From Narthecium ossifragum (Eukaryota > Streptophyta > Magnoliopsida > Dioscoreales > Nartheciaceae), in assembly GCA_963920575.1 (NCBI GenBank), contig OY986972.1, positions 6,398,010-6,462,009 on the forward strand: a stretch of 64,000 nucleotides of DNA, given 5' to 3'. Each line of letters begins with the position of its first letter. The first letter of the stretch is position 1. Of the stretch, positions 55,851-64,000 are shown one piece after another. Under the pieces are notes generated by a model, which was not told the origin of the DNA, ran no database searches, and was given only the letters and a program-made list of their open reading frames with translations. Position numbers and translations under genes: made by a program.

Positions 55851-58010
55851 AGGTCAAGGTTGGAAGCTGATAAAGATTTGCTGGGTAAGCTTGTTTAATA
55901 TCAGAAGGCTACGTGTGTGTACATCATATATTTAATTTATTTAATATTAAAATATGAAATATAATATATATAAAGGTTGGACCTGACCTGTTACTCTACT
56001 ACGTACTAACCGCAATATATCATGATACGACTTTATGTTTGTTTTGGCGTATCAGACTCCTTAATTAACTTTGTCGTGTAGGCAAACCCAGACTTTTCTC
56101 ATGGTTGTCTAGTGAGATCTTTCTTCATCTTAATTATATCATGGATTCGTTGGAATATACTCCTCCTTGTTGTAAATGTACATGCAACGAACAACATTCT
56201 CCTCTCTATAGTCTTTGAAGATGAAAGCAGCCCACAAGAAATCCTCACATAAATAAATTATTTTGCCAATATAAAAAAAAATCTCTTGATGTAATTTTTC
56301 TTACCTCTACGGGGATAATAACATCGTTACAAATACAAACACTTTTGGCACAATTTGCATAAATTGCTGCAATCATAAACCGTTTCATGTAGAACATAGA
56401 CAAGAATTAAAGTATCTTGCATGCAGTCTAAAAATAGTTTACTTTTTTTTTTCTCTGCAGTGGATGTCCCCAGCTGTCAAGTTATGTACCTCAATTCACG
56501 TGACTGTTGCTTAATTACTATATACAAAATTCACAATGGTTTGGAAGAATCGAACTTTTTGTCAAATAGGATCTATGATCTACGCGTATCATGGTACGCG
56601 TATAATTATTATTTATACGCGTATTAGTTTATACACGTGTTTCTTATGTGTATAGGGTCATATTATTCAAAAAAACATGAAAGTAAGTCCTAAAGTGCAA
56701 AAAGTGAATACCATGGGTCCTATTTAGCAACAAATCCGAAAAGAATCTATATACGATTTTGTACATCATATATAATTACTATAGGTGATTCCCGTGCCAG
56801 ATGTTAATTCTGACCCTCACTATTCATCTCTCTCTTCCTTAATCATCCGATAACCACCCCACCTCTCCCATTACTCATTTTCGTGTAGCTTCATCTCGAT
56901 TATATGATATATCTAAACATAACTCAGATCATACATTCTCACCCATCTAGTAGAATACATTAGATTTTAACGAAAGGGACGTGAGAAAGTAGCTTTGTAT
57001 TGTAACAGGCGTGAGCTGTGATCTGTGAATGGTTGCCCTGGCACTTTGTACTTCTCGTTAGTACTCTATTATGTACACACCATATGCAATTGTATATGTA
57101 CTTTGATGATAACTTTATTTGATGAATCAGATATACCTGTGTCTACTTTTGAATAGATATGTACGTAGCGAGACGAAGGCATCCTAACGAGGAAAAAAAC
57201 TCACTTTGGATATACTTGCATGTCTCACGTGACTGTTGTGATTTACATGTCACTGATTGGTAGACAAGGCTCCATCTTAAAGCGAAGTTTCAAAGATAAA
57301 AGTTATATTAAAGGACCGAGAAAGATGAAGATAAAGAATAAGAATAAGAAAGAGACAAAAGATCACATGGGGTAGTGGATGGTGCTAGAAAGCTCCTCAA
57401 ACGTGAGGGATATTCAAAAAGGGAAAAGAATAGATTAGAAAATAAAAGAGGTGCACACATTTCGCCATTAATCTTATCCCTTACCCTCTCCATTGGTCTG
57501 AGCTTTTCATGACACCACGACTGAGAATTATGTGTGGCCATGCCAAAGCCAATTTGGTTTGGATTCGCTTTAATACTCCACATTCCGACTTGGCTCCGTA
57601 TCATACCACAACACAAGTGGACTTGGTGGTCCTACCTAACACAATCTTTTTGGTCCACTAATCCTCGGATGGCTGGAAAGTACCAAAAGATGGGAAGAAT
57701 CCTTTGCAATTTGAGTACCAAATATCATACCATGCCTAATTATCATGCATGGCTGCAAGATGTCCAGGTATTTTCCATTTGGGTTTTTGACAAATTTATG
57801 GTGGTTAATAAAAGGAAGGTGTTGTAGCGTATATGATAAATGGTCGGATCCCACCAGGGGAAGGTTGTGCGTATTAGCCTACTTCATAAAATCCAGTGGG
57901 ATGTTGGGCATTTTATTGTTTTTTCTGTTAGTTATATCCCTAGAGAGAAAAATATAATAGATGATAGTCTTGCCTAACATGCAGGATCTCACTCTTTTTT
58001 TCGTGTAGGA
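55851..58010. other. AT-rich intergenic DNA, no gene recognised
   Basis: I see no conserved protein, RNA gene or element end that I can support. Short open frames at 57308-57616 and 57534-57827 on opposite strands lack known domains. Confidence 0.5.
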
Positions 58011-58011
58011 T

Positions 58012-58025
58012 GGGGGGGGGGGGGG
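58012..58025. repeat. Poly(G) run of 14
   Basis: Fourteen consecutive G follow GTGTAGGAT and precede TGTTACATTT. It is the longest G run in the window and a likely site of length error in sequencing. Confidence 0.9.
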
Positions 58026-58218
58026 TGTTACATTTCTAGGAATCCTCCTGTCGCGTTTGTTCTGTAACTGATTTATCAGCATTTAGGTTCGGCTCAATTC
58101 TACAATAAAAAAAATAAAAATCAAGTGGTTTGTATTCGATGATGGTAATGGGTTGGTTATGGGATCTAATCTCCAAACCCTTGAATTTATTGAAAGAATA
58201 TTGATTTGTGCATAAGCT

Positions 58219-58563
58219 GACGTGACATGTGTATTACACATGTCAGGATCGGTAGTCAAAGTACCGACTCTTTTATCTATTCCATCGGTAGTGGACACTA
58301 TCGATGGAATAGATGAAGCTATCGGTAGTGGGTTACCGATACATTTAATCGGTAACCAAGTACCGATTCTTTCATCTATCATATATGAAGATATCGGTAG
58401 TGGGATACCGATACATTCAATCGGTAGTCAAGTATGCCACCTATCGGTAGACAAGTACCGATATCTTCATCTATCCTATCGGTAGCCCACTACCGATAGG
58501 ATAGATGAAAGAATCGGTACTTGGCTGCCGATAGGTGGCATGTGTATTACACATGTCACCTGT
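58219..58563. mobile_element. Palindrome-built MITE-like element
   Basis: Both ends carry ACATGTGTATTACACATGTC (about 58227-58246 and 58538-58557), itself nearly palindromic. Between them ATCGGTAGTGG, CCACTACCGAT, AAGTACCGAT and GATAGATGAA recur in both orientations, so several alternative hairpins are possible. There is no coding capacity. Superfamily and TSD were not determined. Confidence 0.6.
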
Positions 58564-59300
58564 CCCCATGTGCACGAATTTTTATTCTTATTAAAAATAC
58601 AGGACGCTCACCCTTTTATCATATTGACTAATTCAATCATAATTAAAAAAATCACAAAAGACCATGAAATATCTTAAATCCCCCTCGTACATTACCTTAG
58701 TCAATACATCTCACAATCTTCATTGATATTTTTGAAACAATCTTAGGTGGAGCTTTAATCATCCAAACTAATACATTTCACAATCTTTAATCCTCAAAAC
58801 TTAAAGCTCCCTCCAAATAAACTGTGCCACCTAATTAAGATTAACAAACCAATATCAATTTGGATGTTGACACTTAACACATCTCACAATCTTTTAAGGG
58901 GGAGCTTGAATATCATACTAATTCTAACTACATAGACATATTCAATCATCCAAACTGGCGGCGGCAGGTACTCCACTTCCTCTCAAAGAGATACCAAAAA
59001 GAAAAGGACCACCACCAACAGTAGTCAAATTCCGGAATCAGGCAGCTCCGGATTCTTCACGACCCCCTCCAATAAATTAATTAATTAAACACATTCCCCC
59101 TTACCATCGCCATCACTAATCCCAAATAAACCCCACAGCAGGCAAGCACATAATAATAAATTTCCAGGTTCCTCGCTGCTGCCGAAATGTTAATGGCCGT
59201 TGCGCATTTGGCGCTTCCTTCATTTGACATCTGTTAATTCCGAGAGCTGCCTGCACGTATTATATCGGTTGCATCGATCGAATGAGGATTAGAAAACTCC
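58564..59300. other. Upstream region of the VIP-type kinase gene
   Basis: This non-coding DNA contains repeated short phrases (CATTTCACAATCTTTAATC-like, near 58700-58890). No other gene is seen. The last part is taken as the promoter of the following gene. Confidence 0.45.
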
Positions 59301-59311
59301 AAAAAAGGGCT

Positions 59312-59319
59312 TATAAATA
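59312..59319 (+). promoter_or_regulatory. TATA box of the VIP-type kinase gene
   Basis: TATAAATA lies 166 bases before the start codon at 59478. It is followed by a CT-rich leader (CTTCTCCTCCTCCTCC), a common arrangement in plant promoters. Confidence 0.7.
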
Positions 59320-59477
59320 GATCCTTCTCGATACTCTCCAGCGCTGCTTCCCTTCTCCTCCTCCTCCTTCCTCCTCCTTGTGGCGGCACTGGTCCTTGAT
59401 CGTGACGGTTGTGGAGGGGATAGAGGCCGATCGGCGTAGGATATAGGGGGATCTCTGATCTGGTGGAGGAGTGAGGA

Positions 59478-62400
59478 ATGACGGGGAAGGAGAAGATTAA
59501 AGTCGGGGTCTGCGTCATGGAAAAGAAGGTGAAATGCGGATTGGAGGTTCTCTTCCTTGTTCTCCTCTCCCTTTTTTCTGATTCTTTCCTTTTAATGGTT
59601 CTCTTTTATTGTGTTTCGCTTTCTTGGAGCGTTCTTGCATGTGTTTGTTCCGATGGGACGGGCTTGCATGTGGGAACGATGGGTTTTGGCTGCAATGCTT
59701 CTTTATCTATGTTGTTCTTGGTGGTGTTTTTGCAGGTTTCGTCGGCTCCGATGGAGCAGATACTGGAGAGGCTCGAGGCATTTGGTGAATTCGAGGTGAC
59801 ATTCTCTCTGTTTATGGTTTTTCCATTTGTGGAAGTTGGGAATCTTTTGTTCATGTCTTTGGTTCTGTTTGTTGATGTGTTATATGGAATAGAAACGATC
59901 TTGATTGACCTGGGTTTCTAGATCCACTTTAATGTCAATGGAAGAAAGGTTTGAATGCATTTCGAGTTATGCTCGAGGTATGAGATCGTATCTTTATTTT
60001 TAGGGATTTTTACTTATTAATCCCTAAAAAGTTCTGAAATATCAAATATACCCCTCAATAGTTTGATATTACACATGTTCCCCCTCAAACCTTGAGAAAA
60101 GGGTTAATCTGCCCCTGGGGTTACTTGAATCAACAAGGAATATTCTTAACACTGTCAACGGTGAGAACTAAAAAGATGTTACTACCCCTCATCTTCCACC
60201 GTAGATCAACCCTCATCTTCCATGACAGCCGTTAGATCAAACCTCACCATCGTTCTCTCTCCTCACTGATAGCGACTTTGTCGGAGATTCCAACGGCGAC
60301 TCACTGCAATCTCGACGCCGTTTCTCCTCGCCGGACACCGCCAACCTCGCCGCCTGAAGCCGCTAAACCCTGTCGTCTAGCTACGCCGCCCCATCATCTC
60401 CTCTTCCTAATCTCATCTCTACTTCTGCTCCTCCTTTCTAAGACACCCTTCACGGCTGCCATACATGTCTCCTGTGCTCCAATGACGCCAACTACATCGC
60501 CGGCAGCGCCTTCTAATCAAACTTCAATCGCCTCCTCTCCTCCCTCTCCTCTGTCACCCCACCCACCGGCTTCTCCAACAACACCATTTGGCCAATCCGC
60601 CGACACCGTCTACGGTCTCACCTGGTGCCGAGGCGACGTCTCCTCCGACGAGTGTCGGAGCTGCCTCGCCACTGCCCTCGCCGACCTCCCCTCGGTCTGT
60701 TTGATAGGATTGAACGCCACCCTTTGGTACAATCACTGTTTCATGTGTCGGATGTCAAGAGCTTCGATGATATGTTTAGAAAGCTAATGAATAGGCTCAC
60801 GACGGCTGCAGCGTACCAGTCGACCCGGAAGTCCTCTTCCTCCCAACATCGCCAACCCCTCTTCCGAGTTCCGCTGCCTTCACCTTCCCTCAAACCCACC
60901 GCCATTGCTCCTCCAGATCCGCCGCCGCCAGCGTCGGGTTCACCGATCAGACCTTGGGGATCGATTCCCCAGGTCCTCACGACCCTACCGGTGCCAGTCT
61001 CGACCTCCGGCGACCTTCTTCCACCGTCGATCCATCATCGACGTTTCTTAGCCATCCGATCAAGCATGCAGCTCGATCTTGCCGTCTGTTCAATTCTGAT
61101 CATGATCCAACCGTTTGATTGCCTACTTACTTGATCTAGTAGCTTAAATAGTTGAGTAATTTTCCATGATGGGCGTGGGTATTTTAGTAAAATTGCATGC
61201 TTTGGTCAGGTCATAACCATGGTTAAGTTAGTTAGGATGACGGAGGTTGACGGAGGGGCAGATTAACAATTTTCTCAAGTTTTAAGTGGTATATGTGTAA
61301 TATCAAACTATTGAGGGGAATGTTTGATATTTAAGAAGTTTTTAGGGATTAATAAGTAAAAATCCCTTATTTTTATGCTTGAAAATTCTCGAGATCCCCT
61401 CTTTTCGGTTTTTCACATGAGCGGAGATATTATTTAGCACGACAAAGTTAGTCTGAGGAAACAGTAAAGGTAACACGTTAAAGCATCTACTTAGGTGGAT
61501 TACCCCAATTTCTTTGTTCTAATAGTGTATGCTAGAGGAGCTTTCTGGGTGTCTGCCCTCATCTTGAGCTGTTGTAGGCCAGCCATACGGTATGGGATGA
61601 AGGCCATTAATGCGCGGAAACTAGTTAAAACAGCCTTGGTGATCTGATGGTGACTAGTTTTGTGTATCTTGTACCATGTAGCAATAATCTTGTGGTGCAG
61701 TAAATGCTACTTGGTATGATACAGACCTACTCTTTGAGCCATTCTTATCTGCCAATAATTCAAAGTATCTTGCAAGGCATGGCTCTAACCATGCTGTGCG
61801 AAGTGTTATTATGCTGTGATACGGACCTATGCTTTCACCCAAGTTTGAGATATATTGACAGTTAGGATATCTTGTGCAGCATTGCTGTACTTTTGTAAAG
61901 TCAATTTGTCAGTCTGCCATGCAAACCTTTGTATTGAACAAGTTGGCATGCATCAATCAATTTGTATATCTTTTTCCAAGTGGCTATAACCTCGTGGACC
62001 TCGTGGTATCATACATGTCATTATAGCATGATACAAAACTGATTTTTTCTACCATGGTATGCACAAACAATCGAGTGTGTGTTTTGCAATAGTGATGTGC
62101 CCTTGTGGTGCTATATATAAGTACTAGTGGTGCCCGTGCCACCTGGCAGGGTAACCACCAACCCTATCCCAACCCAATAACCACCCAATAACTCCCTCCA
62201 ACTAAACCCCCTCAACCTAGGATTATCATGCCACATAGACTCCACCTAGGACATTCTCCTGTCACGTAGGACAACATGATGGTTAACTTATAACCATCCT
62301 GTCATATAATGATGATACATCTCATTAGGGGATGATACATGCCTGCATTTCGACCAAGTTTGAGATGTATCACAATAAATTTGGTAACAATGGATATACA

Positions 62401-64000
62401 TATTAGGTAATGTTTCCATCTCCCCAAAATGGCGAGAATAATAAAGGATGTGTTGGTTTATTTAAAGCAATGGGTTGAATTCGTTATTGATTTGATTCGA
62501 TACAGGTAGCTCAACATAAATTAATCGAATCTAACAGAGATTGATGATGGTCAACTATGCTGATTTGGGTGCCTAAAGTGGGGCCCCCCAAGGCCTTGGG
62601 CAATGTGCCTGGGGTTTCGCCCTGTCCTAGGTTATATAGGTGACCACTTGAGATGCCTTTTGAAATAGTGGTGGCCAAGGATTGCCACCCTCAGTGCTCG
62701 ACAAACGGCCAGCTCATTACGTACCGCCGGCAAGGCCCGTGCCTGTCCAAGTACAGTTTAGTTTTCAATAAAATGGGAACAATTCTCATGCTCCTCCTGC
62801 TTGCTTATTTGCTTCCGATTTCAGTTTCCCTCCCTTTTTTTTTCAGTTTCCCTCCTTTGCTTTTCCTCCATTCCCCCCTTTCTTCTCCTTCTTCTTCTTA
62901 TTTCCATTTTTCCTGCCAGACTTTCCCTGCTTTGATTCAAATTTCTTCTCTCTTGCCTTTCTAAACATTTTTCCTTGGTATGTACCACTTGAATGCTGTA
63001 TGTACCATAGTGTAACGGTCGAAAATGCACAGTTTTGACTGGTAGAACACCGGTTCACCCCCAGAGCCTTACTAGGGTGGTTATCGACCCAATATCTCAC
63101 CGGGGTCAGTGAATACCAGTCCATGATGATGGCTTCACACAAAACCTAAGAGGTGTTTAAAGTTAGGTAGCAAGTCAAGTTTATGTTTGTAAAGGAAAAT
63201 TCATTTGCATCGAACATAATGAATTGTGGGCATGAGATAGACATAGGTATTCTAAAATGAAAACACAACTTCAAGGGGGATCCATATCTCACTCTTAATG
63301 ACTAAAGTAGCTTACCATGGAAGAACCTTGCGTTGAACGAAAAGCGTTATGCTGCCGAAGTTGCCAATCTTAATCACTAATGACGGTGTAGCAAGTATTT
63401 AATCATCGTGTCGAGACCATCATTAATGTTGTGGTTGTTTGAACTTTGAAGATCCTTCACTAAAAACCGCTACATAAATAAAATATTTTGTGGTATGGAA
63501 GAGCTTTCACATTTATAGAAGCAAGGATGCAATACTGATGATCCTTAGTGTGAAGAATTGTTGGAAAATCCTTTGCTAGAGTAATTAAAGAGTGAAAATT
63601 TTGATATGCGAGCCATTTATTTAAGAAGCCGTAATGTCATGGAGTATCAGACAGGCAAGTATTTTTGCTTTTACTTTTAATATCGTTAGCCAGTGACAAA
63701 GCTGTAGGCATGGGTTGAGACAGTGAGTGGGATATGCATATATATGCTGAAGAGGAAGGGAAGAGCGAGGAAGAAATATCTGGGAGTTTTAAGGAGTGCC
63801 TTGGACTGAAAAATAAAAGCTATATTTTTATAATAACAGCTGGCACGAAAGGATATACGAAGTTGACCCAAATATCTGGGATGGATGTTTACGGTTATGT
63901 TTCATGGTATGTCATACCTGCCAGGTTTGTATTTGGAAAGCAGCACATTAATGAGGCACCAGCATGGCCAGTATTAGCTAATACTGTTGTGCCTACATTT
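59478..64000 (+). CDS. VIH: VIP/VIH-type inositol pyrophosphate kinase (PPIP5K), first two exons
   Basis: Exon 1 is 59478-59546 (MTGKEKIKVGVCVMEKKVKC then GLE) and exon 2 is 59736-59795 (VSSAPMEQILERLEAFGEFE). Both introns begin GT, and the first ends TTTTTGCAG. This is the characteristic start of the N-terminal RimK-like/ATP-grasp kinase domain of plant VIP1/VIP2 (VIH). Family knowledge: the enzyme phosphorylates InsP6 or InsP7 to inositol pyrophosphates that report phosphate status through SPX proteins, and a C-terminal histidine-phosphatase domain opposes it. The next exon, expected to encode IHFGDKVILEDP, is not found before the window ends, so intron 2 exceeds 4.2 kb. Only about 43 of roughly 1,050 residues are visible. 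The end given is the window edge. Confidence 0.85.
60003..61366 (+). mobile_element. Pack-MULE with captured DUF26 fragment
   Basis: Terminal inverted repeats of about 115 bases (60003-60118 and 61253-61366) begin GGGATTTTTACTTATTAATC and end with its complement. Both sides carry the 9-mer TTATTTTTA (59994-60002 and 61367-61375), the usual TSD length of Mutator-like elements. No transposase is present, but host gene pieces lie inside. It is inserted in intron 2 of the VIP-type gene, in the same orientation as its captured fragment. Confidence 0.93.
60278..60840 (+). pseudogene. Captured DUF26/Gnk2-domain fragment (CRK or CRRSP type)
   Basis: A signal-like hydrophobic stretch (LLFLISSLLLLLLSKTPFTA) is followed, in another frame, by CSNDANYIAGSAF and SNFNRLLSSLSS. 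The frame then reads GQSADTVYGLTWCRGDVSSD, ECRSCLATALADLP and NATLWYNHC. A later piece has KLMNRLTTAAAYQSTRK, also typical of DUF26 proteins. The domain's C-8X-C-2X-C pattern is visible in CRGDVSSDECRSC. Two or more frame changes and a stop rule out a working product. The source is a cysteine-rich receptor-like kinase or secreted relative elsewhere in the genome. The kinase domain was not captured. Confidence 0.85.
61376..64000 (+). other. Intron 2 of the VIP-type gene, right part
   Basis: It is AT-rich and without recognisable exons. ACTAGTGGTGCCCGTGCCAC at about 62124 resembles a short dispersed repeat, with a partial echo near 56788 (GATTCCCGTGCCAG). A pyrimidine-rich run lies at 62820-62960. 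The expected third exon of the kinase was not found. Confidence 0.5.

Noticed and set aside
57308..57827. Overlapping open frames on both strands
   Set aside because: No domain, no codon bias visible and no splice structure; treated as intergenic.
59611..59921. Open frames running through the first introns of the kinase gene
   Set aside because: They read through the splice donors of exons 1 and 2 and match no part of the family protein.

Overview
The window is nuclear DNA of a flowering plant. Three spliced or intact host genes of plant type (chloroplast cytochrome c6A, a VIP/PPIP5K-type inositol pyrophosphate kinase and a small CX9C protein) sit in a landscape dominated by LTR retrotransposons, with Tekay/Del-type Ty3-gypsy chromoviruses, a Cassandra TRIM and a Pack-MULE. 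A monocot is plausible, but nothing in the window proves it. There is no bacterial or viral gene cluster and no CRISPR array.

Left part (1-15.5 kb): short-period and degenerate AT-rich repeats and a 5'-truncated L1-type LINE lie just upstream of the cytochrome c6A gene (+ strand, six exons, 3299-15477). Its second intron is about 11.3 kb. It holds a solo Ty1/copia-like LTR with a perfect target-site duplication (TSD), a pair of tandem 1.3-kb TATA-bearing repeats split by a complete Cassandra element with 5S-like LTRs, a deleted hAT transposase gene, and a solo Tekay-like LTR with a perfect TSD. Another solo LTR begins six bases after the c6A stop codon.

Middle (15.5-27 kb): a probable 3' untranslated or intergenic stretch, a single-exon CX9C-motif gene on the minus strand (19268-19591), a MITE, a 167-bp tandem repeat beside an EF-hand-like fragment, and several broken LTRs in both orientations.

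Centre (27-51.5 kb): a nest of retrotransposons that can be unpicked by TSDs. Element C (minus strand, LTRs at 27375-29650 and 51235-51488) is inserted in a GC-rich minisatellite found on both sides. A second LTR plus pol (30660-36703) is inserted in C's integrase. Element A (36709-48253, TSD CCGCC) is inserted in that unit's gag. A solo LTR in the opposite orientation (43506-45906, TSD CGTCC) is inserted in A. A further solo LTR (48826-51177) is inserted in C's leader. The LTRs do not pair correctly for the C and B layers, which points to recombination between nested elements. All polyproteins carry stops or deletions.

Right part (51.5-64 kb): the rest of the minisatellite, a palindromic array, two abutting LTR ends, hairpin-rich short repeats, then the promoter and first two exons of a VIP-family kinase gene (+ strand, from 59478). 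Its second intron carries a Pack-MULE (60003-61366, 9-bp TSD, long terminal inverted repeats) with a captured DUF26/Gnk2-domain fragment. The gene continues beyond the window.
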